64,000 nt of DNA, taken from Dasypus novemcinctus (taxonomy: Eukaryota; Chordata; Mammalia; Cingulata; Dasypodidae). The notes below the pieces were generated by a model. That model saw only the letters and a program-made list of their open reading frames with translations, was not told where the DNA came from and ran no database searches. How positions within the stretch are numbered: the first letter of the stretch is position 1; every line of letters begins with the position of its first letter. Below are positions 11,990 to 23,178 of this stretch, in pieces. The stretch is taken from contig NC_080673.1 in NCBI RefSeq assembly GCF_030445035.2, positions 37,692,365 through 37,756,364 on the forward strand. The letters are read 5' to 3'. Made by a program: the position numbers and the translations under genes.

Positions 11990-12434
11990 ATCATATTCAA
12001 ATTAAAGCAAAAATATACTTGACTATCAACGGAATATCCAAATAGATAATGGAACATATTCCCAGATTTAATATTAATCCTGTCTTGGTGTTTTTCTATG
12101 TTGCAGTTGCTACATGTGTTAGTACCAGATTGTAAAATGTACAACCCTGTCATGGAATGATTCAAGAAATGATGGTTCAACAGAAATAATAAGAAGGCTT
12201 AATGTTGATGAAAGTAAAAATGAATATCATTATTTAAAGAAAAACAACTAGATACATAATCTTGACCATCAAACTGCAATGGGTCTTTAGATTAATCACT
12301 TTGCCAAATGGCAATAATCTATATTTTACTTTAGGCAGATTATGGAGTTGTTTAAATCTTCTAAATCCTTCATAATTTTTCTGTCCATTTGAAGTGTCAA
12401 ACACTGACAGAAATTTTTTCCATATAATAAACTT
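11990..12434. other. Intergenic DNA, nothing recognised
   Basis: Short AT-rich stretch with no nameable feature. Confidence 0.4.
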
Positions 12435-15400
12435 TATTTTTAAAGAAGTTTTTTTATTACAGAAAAGTAACTCTTCCCCCTCTCACATTTTCCCCTATTA
12501 ATAACATCTTACCTGAGTAAGGTACATTTGTTACAATGATGAACAATCATTAAAGAATTGCTACTAACCAAGATCTATAGTTTATATTATGGTTTATACT
12601 TTGCACTGTACAATTTTATAGGTTTTGACAAAATATGTAATGGTCTGTATCCATCATTGCAGTATCACATAGAACAATTCCACTGCCCTAAAATGCCTTA
12701 TATTTGAACTATTCTTCCCATCAACTCCCCTCAGAACCTCTAGTAACCACTATCTATATAGTAATGTTACAAGTTCTTCTGACACTACAATAATTATAAG
12801 TCTACTTAGGTCCACAGTTGCATTCCCCCTTTATGTTTGTTCATTCCTCAATCTTGAGGAGTTGGGGGTGGTGATGCCTGCTCTGCTTCACATTGAGAGG
12901 GGTCTTAGCTCTTAGGGGCATATGGAAGGAACTGTTTTTTGGGGATGGGAGTTGTCCATCGTTATCATTTTCTTAGTTGTCCTGGGCAAGTCCAATGGAT
13001 TGGAAGTAGGTGCTGGGTACATCACAGCTAAGATCCAGGGCTCAACCAGCATACGAACAGACTGAAGAGTTAAGTTTCTGGAACATATATTTAATGGGTA
13101 TAGTACTAATTATAGATTCAAATAAAAGGGGTAGAAGAATCATGTGCAAGGAAATTAGAAATGAGTCTAACTCTTTTATATTAGGGAACTAGGTTATATA
13201 TTCCAAGATAAGGCCTATCGATGGGGTACTCATTTCATGGGATTGTGTGCCTTGTCTACAGTGCCTGGATGTCTCTAGAGCCTTCAAGAACATCCTTGTT
13301 TGAGGCTTTGTTTACTGTGGCAGTTAGGGAGATCCTTCTGAAATACGGAATGAACTCTAGACTCACTTTGAAGTAACTTAGCCATAAACACTCGTTTGTA
13401 TTTAATGCTTCCCTCTTTCATCCAAGGTCTTTTCCAAATGCACCACTGTTTGGCAATTGGTTTTATTTTATTTATTTATTTTTTAAAAGATTTATTTATT
13501 TATTTATTTGTCTCCCCTTTCCCACCCCTGCCCCAGTTGTCTGTTCTCTGTGTCTATTTTGCTGCATGCTCTTCTTTGTCTGCTTCTCTTGTTATCAGCG
13601 GCACAGGAATCTGTGTTTCTTTTGGTTGCGTCATCTTGTGTCAGCTCTCCGTGTGGGTGGCACCATTCTTAGGCAGGCTGCACTTTCTTTGGCGCTGGGC
13701 GGCTCTCCTTCTGGGGTGCACTCCTTTCACGTCGGGCTCCCCTGCACGGGGGGCACCCCTATGCTGGGGACACCCCTGCATGTCATGGCACTCCTTGTGC
13801 GCATCAGCACTGTGCATGGGCCAACTCCACATGGGTCAAGGAGGCCCGGGGTTTGAACCGCGGACCTCCCATGTGGTAGATGGGAGCCCTAACCACTGGG
13901 CCAAGTCCGCCGCCGGCAGTTGGTTTTAATCCCTCGTTGCCTGGGAAGGTAGTGAATCTATTTGCTGAGTTTGGCTTAGAGAAAGGCCACATTGAGTAAC
14001 AAGGAGGTTTTCAGAAGGTAACTCTTAAGCTGTGTTTCAATTTTATAAGAATAAGGTTCATAAGCACAAGCATTAATATCTAGGGCTTGCTGTATATATA
14101 TAGCAATATATATATATATGACACTGCCTATGCGCTCTTTGGATTCTTGCCCTTCTAATTTTGAATGTACCAGGAATTCCCATAATGGGAATTGATATTT
14201 TGTTGGTTATTGAGTGGATCTCTGTTCATTGAGATAACACTCTGTAACCCATGAACACATTCATATTCCATAAAGGCATGCCCCAGGTCCACCTTTACCT
14301 AATTCCTCCATCACTGACACCCTATACCAGTGACCCTCCTCTGCCACAGTTGCCAAAACAGCACTCCCATAATTGTATTCTCAACTAGATTCCTCTAATT
14401 CCCCAGTGTTCACCTATTCCTTCCTCTAGCCCCTTCCCCAGCTGTATTGATAGTCCAACCCACCCACCTCCAACCCTGCTCACACTCACACTCCAGTACC
14501 ATTGACCCCATTTGCATCACTGCACCACCATCACCCTGATCCCCTATCAAACCTCCCCTAACCTTATCTTAGAGTCTGTGCAGATTCAGCATCAGCTCTC
14601 CACTCTCTACTCCCTTTCTATCTCCCGACAGTACCTATCTTGCTGACAGTACCTTTGTGAGTTCATATCAGTGAGACCATGCAATATTTGTCCTGTAGTG
14701 AAAAGCTTACTTCACCCAAAATAAGGTCTTCAAGATTCATCCATGTTGTCATATGTGTCAATATTCATTCCTTCCTACAGCTGAGTAATATCCCACTGTA
14801 TGTATATACCACATTTTGTTATCTATTCATCCATTGATGGATACTTGAGTTGCTTCCAACTTTTGGTAATTGTGAATAACACCACAATGGACATTGGTGT
14901 GCATTTCCTACTTTCAATTCTTCTGGGTATATTCCTAGTAGCCAGATTGCCAGATCATATGGCAATTCCATGCTTAGCTTCCTGAGGACCTGGAAAACTG
15001 TCCTCCACAGTGGCTGCACCATAGTACACTCCCACCAGCAGGGGATGACTGTTTCTATTCCTACACATTCTCTCCAACATTTGCAGTTTTCTGTCTTTGC
15101 TTTTTAATAGCAGCCAGTCTAATAGGTGTAAGATGATATCTCATTGTAGTCTAGATTTGCATTTCCCTCATAGCTACTAATGTTGAGAATATTTTCATGT
15201 CATTTTTAGCTCTTTGTATTTCCTCTTTGGAAAAGGATTTATTAACATTTCTTGCCCATTTTTTAAATGAGTTGATTTATTTTTTATTTTTGAGATGTAA
15301 GATTTCTTTTTCTATGCCTGATATTACATCTTTATCAGATAAGTGGTTCCCAAAGATTTTTTCACATTGAGTAGGTTGCCTTTACACTTTCTTGACAAAC

Positions 15401-16330
15401 TTCTTTGAAGCAAAAAAGTTTTTAAATTTGAGGAGGTCCCAGTTATCTACTTATCCTTTCATTGCTCAAGTTTTGGGTGTAAAGTTTATGAAACTATTTC
15501 CTAATACAAGATCTCTTAAATGTTTCCCTACATTATCTTCTAGGAGCTTTAATGTTCTGACTCTTTTATTTAGGACTTTGATCCATCTTGAGTTAAATTT
15601 TGTATAGGGTGTGAGAAGGTGACCCTCTTTCTTCCTTTTGGATATGGATATCCAGTTCTCCAAGCACAATTTGTTGAGGAGACTATTCTGTCCCAGTTGA
15701 GTGGACTTGGTGGCCTTTATGCCTGAGTCTGTATCTGAACTCTCAGTTTGGCTCTATTGGTCAGTATGTCTCTCTTTGTGCTAATACCATGCAGTTTTGA
15801 CCACTGTAGCTTTATGGTGTGCTTTCAAGCGAGGTAGCATGATTTCTCCAATTCTGATTTTCTTTTTCAAGATGTTTTTGGTATTTGTGTCCCCTTACCC
15901 TTCCAAATAAATTTGATAATTGGCTTTTCCAGTTCAGTAAAAGTGTTGACAATTACTGAAACCTTTAATTATGTTTATATATTTGTCCCTTTCTTCCTTT
16001 AATTTGTTTTCTCTTGTATTTTGATGCTTTATTTTAGGTGCATATACATTCAGGATTGTTATATATTCTTGATAAACTCTCATTATAAAATGTCCTTCTT
16101 TATCCCAGAGAATATATTCTGTTGGGAAGCCTCCTTTACCTGATATTAGTATTGCCACTTCTGCTTTCTTATTAATAGTGTTTTACGGCATAATTTTCCC
16201 CATACTTTTACTTTTAGCCTGTTATTTTATGTTTAAAGTGAGTCTTGTAAACACCTTTTAGTTGGTTGTGCTTTTTAATTCACAGGACACTAACTTTCTG
16301 TTATTTGTTCTTTTAAGTATTTTTTCTCTC
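12435..16330 (-). mobile_element. L1 element, antisense, internally deleted
   Basis: Read on the minus strand, 16330 down to about 15945 encodes part of the ORF2 endonuclease domain (…DKEGHFIMRVYQEYITILNVYAP…). The sequence then jumps directly to the C-terminal ORF2 region (about 15945-14750), so the catalytic end of the endonuclease and the core RT motifs are missing. A long lineage-specific 3' UTR of more than 2 kb follows (14750-12435). A DAS SINE is inserted at 13466-13914. Frames are broken throughout. The 3' UTR resembles 32045-33000 but is a different subfamily from the L1 at 39225-51142. Confidence 0.8.
13466..13914 (-). mobile_element. DAS-type SINE, minus strand, with 14-bp TSD
   Basis: The tail ((ttta)n) is at the left and the tRNA-like head at the right ('gtttgaaccgcgg' is the B box complement, 'accactgggccaagtcc' the A box complement). 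The flanking duplication is 'ggcaattggtttta' (13452-13465) and 'ggcagttggtttta' (13915-13928), with one mismatch. It is inserted in the 3' UTR of the antisense L1. The frame 13396-13929 is only the SINE read through. Confidence 0.92.
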
Positions 16331-16393
16331 TGTTCTTCATTTTTTTTTATATTGCTATTGTTGGGTGTTGGTTGCCAGATGTTGGGTGTTGGT

Positions 16394-17180
16394 TGTGTAG
16401 GACTGAGTGATCCTCTCTTATTGGCCTGCTTATATCACGATGGGCTCCTAGAAGGATGTCCGTTCATGGGGCAAAAGCAAAGAGGCAAGAAGGAAGGTTC
16501 TTAGAAGGGGAGAAGAGCCTCGGGGTTTGCTATCTCAACAGTCCGTCCGCTGCCTACTTCCTGCTCATCCACTTATGCTGTCCCCTCGACCCCGCTGAGG
16601 CAGGGGAGACAGGGGATGTGTGGAGAGGGTCAGTAAGAGTCAGACCGGAGAAGGCACACCCAAGTACTCAGAGGAGATAGAAATAAGAGAGGAAGATAGG
16701 AAAGAGTACCCAAAGTAGGTTCCTGGCAGTCTCAACTCCAGCAACGAGGTTGGCGGCGAACGGAGCAAAAGTTCTCACACAGAGTCCACTCTGGGGACGC
16801 AGGCTTGGTAGTGCAGGTCTGGTTTATTGAGGAAATGCGACAGCTTTTATGGGTGTTTAAGGGGAAGGACCGTGTAAGAGGTTGATTAGATGATATTGGG
16901 CGGAGTGAAACTTATGTCAGAGCTCCAGTGCTGGTTGCCATGCCCTTATCAAGTTTGTGCAGGTCTGTGCTCACTCGGGTTCAGTTGCTTTTTCCTGGAA
17001 ACGGGCTGGTTTCCAGTATATGCTGAGTCATTGCCCCAAGCCCAGGCACTCGTACTTTCACACCATTTGGTTGCCCCCGGCGCCATTTTGATAGCTCTAG
17101 GTGCCATCTTCCGTTAGGGGCTTTCCAGTGGGGGGAATTCCCACAGCTATGTCTTAAAGAACATGTTATTTTCTGCCACA
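16394..17180 (-). mobile_element. Solo LTR of a class I-like ERV, minus strand
   Basis: The block is clearly GC-richer than its neighbours and contains CpGs. On the minus strand it begins TGTGGCAG and ends CTACACA. It carries a TATA-like 'cataaaagc' (near 16847-16856) followed about 25 bp later by AATAAA (complement at 16823-16828), which is the U3-R layout of a gammaretrovirus-type LTR. The exact 3' edge is blurred because 'gttgggtgttggtt' occurs twice at 16360-16395. I found no convincing TSD. No internal viral genes are present. Confidence 0.6.
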
Positions 17181-17690
17181 ACCTCTAAATCTGCGAATAA
17201 ATCCATCTAATGAATTTTCATTTCAGATATTGTATTTTTTATTTCTAAAGATTACAGTTGGGTCTTCTATATATCTTGCATTCCTCTCCTCAGCATGTTT
17301 GTATATCCCTTTAAATCCTAAAGCATATGGGATATATTTATAATGGATGTTTGAAAGTGTTTCTAATGCCATCATCTCTGTCATTTCAGTGTCTATTTTA
17401 TTGAATATTTTTTCATCTGTTTATTGGTCATATTTTCTTAGTTGTTTGTATAGATAGAAGTTTTTGTTTGTATGCTAGACATGTATATTTTACATTTTGA
17501 CCAATAAATATCATTGAATTCTCTTAAAGAATATTGGGTGCTGTTCTACCATGAAGTTATTTGCATGTTATCTTACTCCTTTGGGCATATTTTTGACCTC
17601 TTTTTTAGCCTTTTCTCTAGGACAAGTTTAGTGCCATGAATAAGGAATGGACATCTGGAGATTTTACTGAGGGCCCAGTGTATTCAGTGA
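17181..17690 (-). mobile_element. Old L1M fragment, antisense
   Basis: Landmarks on this strand are 'catctaatgaattttcatttcagatattgta', 'catcatctctgtcatttcagtgtc', 'ttattggtcatattttc' and 'tatgctagacatgta'. These are the antisense of an L1M 5'/ORF1-proximal region. It starts directly at the edge of the LTR. Confidence 0.65.
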
Positions 17691-17867
17691 GGTCTCCGCC
17701 TAGAACTTAAGCAATTCCCAGCTATATGTAACTTTCGAGAATAAGTTATCTAACAGTTTCCTGATAATTGGTTCCTTCTCTAGGAGTCATTCTTTGCGCA
17801 TTCTCATGGAGTTTCACCTTATGCATGTGCAAATTGGCATTGAGCCAAAGATGTAAGGCGATCTTAG

Positions 17868-18275
17868 TTTCTGAACTGCTAATACAACATACAATGGGTG
17901 AGCAAAACAATGGGAATTTACTAACTCACAATTTCTGAAGCTAGAAGGCTTTGTACTCGCAGTGTCAGTATATTCTGGTTGGCTAGAAATCTTTAGGGCT
18001 TCTTGTCTTTTCTATCACATGACATTGTATATAGCATCATCTTCTCCTTTCATTTTCAGGTTCCATTGACTTCCAGCTTCTGGGTGCTCTCCATGGCTTT
18101 TCTTTTGCTTATAAGGACATCACTCATATTAGATTAAGGTTCATTCTTATTCATTTTGGCCACACCTTAACTAATAATATCTTCAAAGGTCCTATTTACA
18201 AATGGGTTCACACACACATGACCAGGGGTTGGAACCTGAATATTTCTTTTATGAGGGACATGATTTCCCCAACAT
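17868..18275 (+). mobile_element. MLT2-like LTR
   Basis: It shows 'ctaatacaacatacaatggg', 'gggaatttactaactcacaa', 'ttctgaagctagaagg', 'cttataaggacatcactcatattagattaagg', 'ttcaaaggtcctatttac' and an end at 'ccccaaca'. This is the order of blocks in MLT2-type ERVL LTRs, diverged. Confidence 0.65.
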
Positions 18276-18976
18276 TTCTGGACTTCTTTCTCTGCAAATT
18301 TCTTTCTTCCATGATTAATCATCCCTGAAAATTCTATCTTCTTCAAAGATCTTGAACTTCTAACTTTGTTTCTCAACTAAGCAAGACCACTAAATTTCCC
18401 TCATTTTGCTATTGTCTAAGAAATCTGGGGAAAAACAGTAGATTTAAGGATTTTGTTCCCTCTCTCATGGATAATAGTTTTGAACTTCTAGTTATCCAAT
18501 GTTTGAAAGCAGTTTTTACATATATTGTCCAATTTTCTAATTGTTTTGGATTGGAAAGAAAAGACAAACTCAGTTAATCCATCATAAAGGTAAGTGCAAT
18601 CCCCAATAACTTTTGAGACCTAATTTGTACAGCCATGTATGTCTTTCAAAGCCTCAACCTTTTCCTTACCTCAAGTAAGACAGCAATAAAATATTTTCTG
18701 AGGTGATATATCAGTAATTACTCAATATTTATCTAACCATATGGTATTGTAAATCTGACTCTAAACACCTTATGTGTTAATTCTATGATATATGGGGGAA
18801 ATCCAACTGTTCTTTTCCTACAACATCCACCTCCAAATCCTGTCCCAGATGCTTTACAGGTTGATGTTAACGCTTTTGAATAATTTTATTATCAAATGAA
18901 AAAAAAAAAGAGGTAGAGAGTGGCTTTCTCCACACTTCAACTCTAAACATTACCATCTCAAAAATTACATAGGACC

Positions 18977-19555
18977 TGTGCTAGTTTGATATTACTTATG
19001 AATCCCCAAAAAAGAAAAAAATTATGTTTATAAACTTGTTTGTTCCTCTGGGTGTGATACCCTTTGTATTACATTCAAAGGTTTTAAGTTTACTTGATAA
19101 AAGATTAGAGTTTTGATTCAAACATATCAGTAGGGCATGAGTCAGGGTTGAGACCTTTCTCCCTTGGTGGGCTGATATATATGGACACTGACTTAGGAAG
19201 ACACAGAAGAAGACACAGGAAGAGAGAGAGCTCCATAGACATGGCAGAGAAGAGAACCTTGATCCTGCAGCCCTGGGAAGAGAAATGAGCCATTTGCCTG
19301 ATAGTTTGCAGCTAAGTGAAGAAGCCCAGAGGCCCTATGCCAGCCCATAACTTAGAGAGAGGAAGGCCAAACCCTTGCAGAGATTGGCAGCCATCTTGCT
19401 TCAACACGTGGCAACAGACTTTGGTGAGAAAACAGCCTTGAGTTGGACTCTTCAGGGCCTTGTAACTGTAAGCTTTTACCCCCAAAAAATGCACTTTATA
19501 AAAGTCAACAAATTTCTGGTACTTTGCATCAGCACCCCTTTTGCTGACTAATACA
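18977..19555 (+). mobile_element. LTR, family X copy A (5-bp TSD)
   Basis: The element starts TGTGCTAG and ends TAATACA. It is flanked by 'ggacc' (18972-18976) and 'gaacc' (19556-19560), one mismatch in 5 bp. It shares its full layout with 54954-55600 and, inverted, 7325-7913: 'agtttgatatta', 'ggtgtgatacc', 'agttggactcttcagggc', 'ttataaaagtcaaca' and 'ggctgactaataca'-like end. TG...CA ends with a 5-bp TSD suggest an ERVL-class LTR. Confidence 0.72.
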
Positions 19556-19560
19556 GAACC

Positions 19561-21269
19561 TATGATCTCTAAAGAAATCTTTTATTTTAAGGCAAGTGAC
19601 AGCTATTTGGTTTTATGTAAATTTTCTTTGCTTAATAAACACATTTCACAAAATCACAAATGGGTTGCTATCACATCTCTACAGCAAGGAATACAAGAAC
19701 AAAGATGGATGCAACTTTTTACATTCATTTCAGCTACTAAAAAGCACTGAGTGATATGGAGTTTTAGAACTGATCCTAAGGTCCTTGCCAGGATGTTAAA
19801 TCCTGTATCATGGATGAGTATTCCCATATCAGTAAAGTCTCCCTTATTCAACTCTATATTCAATCCCCTTTAATCCAGCACCCTGAGGATGTTACAGTCT
19901 AATACATCCTCTCCCATTTCCTGTTAAAATGTTGGGTAGATCCTATAGCTCTTCCAAAGCACACTTCTGTTCCTCCTTTAGCAGCCCAGCACTTCCCAGG
20001 CAAGAACATGTTATGTCAAATCAAGTATTTGATTTCTGAGGTATAGATCTTAAAAGGGACTGTATTTTCTTCCAAGGAAGAGGGCAGTGCATAATCTTAA
20101 TACAAACGTGGAGTACTAGCCTTTAACTCTGGAATAGACAATTTATTCACACCTGGAACATTCAGAAAAATCTGAAGATTTAAGATTTTTGAGTGTATTG
20201 GTTAGCCTTTCCCCATCCCAAGGAGTGCCAATTCTTCCCAAACTTTAGCTTGAATTAAATATAACAAATTTTTCAGGGCTGAGAATTCAACTCTGTTTGG
20301 CACTCCACTATCCTTCCCACTAATTCCTGGGCTTGATTCTCAGCTTTTTCTGCCCTACAGCCACAAAAGATGAGAACCACTTTATATGCTACTAAAGATA
20401 TACCTATAATAGAATCTTAAATTGGAAACTTACTGTCTTCAGTTTTTCTTTGCTTTTGTCCAATGCAACAATAACTCCCAATATCAGCTATCTAATTCAG
20501 AAGTTCTTATAACTACTCCTTTCCCTGAAATTTTCAATCACTTGATATATTGCACCTACTAGTATCCCATCTCAGTTCCTGCCAGTAAGTTTTAAAAATT
20601 GCACGGCTGCTGCATGCCAGCCTTTGTCATTATTTCATCTATGACATAGATACAAATCGTCAGCCAGTTAGTAGGTGATTCAGTTCAAAATTCCCATTTA
20701 AGAATCTTAGATTTAAGTTTAACTAAAAAGCACAATTCTTAATTAGGTAAAATTCAGTTTCAACTCATAGTAAAAACTTTCTAGGATCACTTCTTATATA
20801 ATGGGTCAGATTCTGACTTTTCATCCTGACATGGACATTTATATGCAGCTGGTTTATTGGTTAGTTATTTGGTTAAATGGAGGGAGGAAGCAAAATGGGG
20901 CAGAGGAAGAATTGAATTTTGATGCATTTGCAGCAGAGACCTATGCCAATCCCATGGGGGAGCATTGCAGCTGGAATGACCCTTTAGAAATGTCCCCAGT
21001 TGAGTCCAGGGGGCAGTTTGTTATATTGTATGAAGCATTAATTGGATACAAGGCTGTCTCTGAAGAGGGAACTGAATCCTGAGCAAGGCAGTTCATGACA
21101 GCTGAGGATAATTTCTGAGAAGTGACTGAGCTGTAAACTTTCAGCAGACAATGCTTGTGGCAGCTACAGAATGTCTTGAGAGAGGATCTGGACCATGTAC
21201 CACAACATCCACTACAGACCTAAGTGTGAAAATCAAACCTTTACAACTGTAAATTAAAAATTATATTTG
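19561..21269. other. Intergenic DNA, nothing recognised
   Basis: No named repeat. A 93-codon open frame at 20801-21082 has no recognisable domain, low complexity bias or splice context, and I do not treat it as a gene. Confidence 0.4.
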
Positions 21270-22150
21270 TATATATGGAGATTTAAAGATAGAAAGAAAG
21301 AAATACCCATATATGAGAGGTATAGCTATAGGAGAACATCGTTGTGACATATGAGTATTAAAGGATTTCTTAAAACAGACATCAAGAGTTCCAATTGTAA
21401 AATAAAGGTTGATAGATTGGGCTATGTCAATATTTAAAACCTGAGTATAGTTAAGGACAGCATAAACAAAGGTATTAATGAGGAACAAACTTAGAAAAGA
21501 TGTATGCAGAGTTTACCACAAATGCAGAATATCTAAGAAATTGATACAAAACATTTAAAAAATCAGTCTCGAGGTAAAAATAAGCAAAGGACATGAAAGA
21601 CAATTTATGCAAGAGTCAGTGTAATTGCTAATAAATAAATGAAGAAGTGCTTAACCGACTTAATAAGAAGAGAGGTCAAATTAAAGCAATAAAACCCCAT
21701 GTTGCACCCATCAGAATGGCAAAACTTAAAATGTCTAAGGACATCTAGTGTTGGCAAAGCCATAAGGAAAGAGGTCTTCTGCTACATGGGTTAACTCCTC
21801 CATTGCTGGGAGAATCCAAACTGTCACTGAGGGCAACGATTCAGCAGGGTTTATAAAAGCGATAGGGTACATAACAAAAATGCTAGTCATTTCATTCTGC
21901 ATTCTTAGATTTATATCAGAAGGAAACTCCTGTCCACGGATGCAAGGAACCTTGGACAAGAATTTTCATAACAATATCATCAGTAGTAGAAAAAAATAGA
22001 TGAATACAGCCTGATGGTCATCAATTAAGAACTAAATAAATAAAATTTGTGGTACAGCTATATGATGAAATGCTCTAGAATAGTTCACATTTATGAATCG
22101 GACTCATACTTATCAACAAAGATCGATCTCCACAATACCTCCATCAGGTC
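21270..22150 (+). mobile_element. Old L1ME-type ORF2 3' fragment, sense
   Basis: Heavily diverged but ordered ORF2 3' landmarks occur: 'aggacatgaaagacaattta', 'gcaataaaaccccatgttgcacccatcagaatggcaaaa', 'ggttaactcctccattgctggg' and 'gtggtacagctatatgatgaaatg'. They match the last part of the mammalian L1 ORF2 and 3' end. Confidence 0.65.
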
Positions 22151-22751
22151 CACTGAAGAGGAAGTCACAGAATTCTTGGTGCTCCTCATGAGGCCCCGCC
22201 TTTCTCTTCCAAGCAACTGTCTCAGGCTGCCACCCTCACCTCCTTTGATGTCTTCAGTTATCAGTTCATTTTCCCTAGAACAGCCTGACCCTATGCCCCC
22301 ACATTTCCCTAGTCTGTTATTTTTTTTTTGCATAACATCCTTATCATCTAACTTCATATTTTATTTCATTTCTTTATTCTCAATATACAATACATAAGCT
22401 CTGGTTACATTTTATTGTTTTGTTACTCTGTATCACCAAAACCTGGGGTACCGCATGGAATATTGTATAGACACGACAAACATTTAGGTGAATAAAAAGT
22501 GTTGTATGTAAAAAGCAAGTTGTAAAACAGAATGTACAATAAGATACAGTTCATATGCATTTTCAAATATACTCAAACAAAACTACATAGAAATTGTTAA
22601 AACATTTAAAAATGGACAGAAAGAATATATCATAAATTCTTGATAGTTATTATCTCTAGAAATAAAATAATTTTAATGGGTTTGAAGAGGAAAAGCTGCA
22701 CTTCAACTATATCTCAAATGTATATTTTCTTTTTTCGTTAAAAAGCAGAAG

Positions 22752-23166
22752 GGTGGCGGACTTGGCCCAGTGGTTAGGGCTTCCGTCTACCACATGGGAG
22801 GTCTGCGGTTCAAATCCCGGGCCTCCTTGACCTGTGTGGAGCTGGCCCATGTGCAGTGCTGATGCGCGCAAGGAGTGCCCTGCCACGCAGGGGTGTCCGC
22901 CGTGTAGGGGAGCCCCACACACAAAGAATGCACCCCACAAGGAGAGCTGCCCAGCGGGAAAGAAAGTGCAGCCTGCCCAGGAATGGTGCTGCACACACGG
23001 AGAGCTGACACAACAAAATGAAGCAACGAAAAGAAACACAGATTCCCGTGCCGCTGACAACAACAGTAGTGGACAAAGAAGACGCAGCAAATAGACATAG
23101 AGAACAGACAACTGGGGTGGGGAGGGAAGGGGAGAGAAATAAATAAATAAATAAATCTTTTAAAAA
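22752..23166 (+). mobile_element. DAS-type SINE with TSD and Pol III boxes
   Basis: This is the cleanest copy. The A box 'tggcccagtgg' is at 22763-22773 and the B box 'ggttcaaatcc' at 22807-22817, as in a tRNA gene. The body has 'gcccagcgggaaagaaag' and 'acggagagctgacac', then 'gacaactggggtgggg' and an (aaat)n tail. The TSD is 'aaaagcagaag' (22741-22751) and 'aaaaggcagaag' (23167-23178). DAS-SINEs are the armadillo tRNA-derived SINE family. The open frames on both strands here are SINE artefacts. Confidence 0.95.
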
Positions 23167-23178
23167 AAAAGGCAGAAG

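Noticed and set aside
22752..23166. The SINE head as a functional tRNA gene
   Set aside because: It has A and B boxes but is fused to a long non-tRNA body with an A-rich tail and a TSD.
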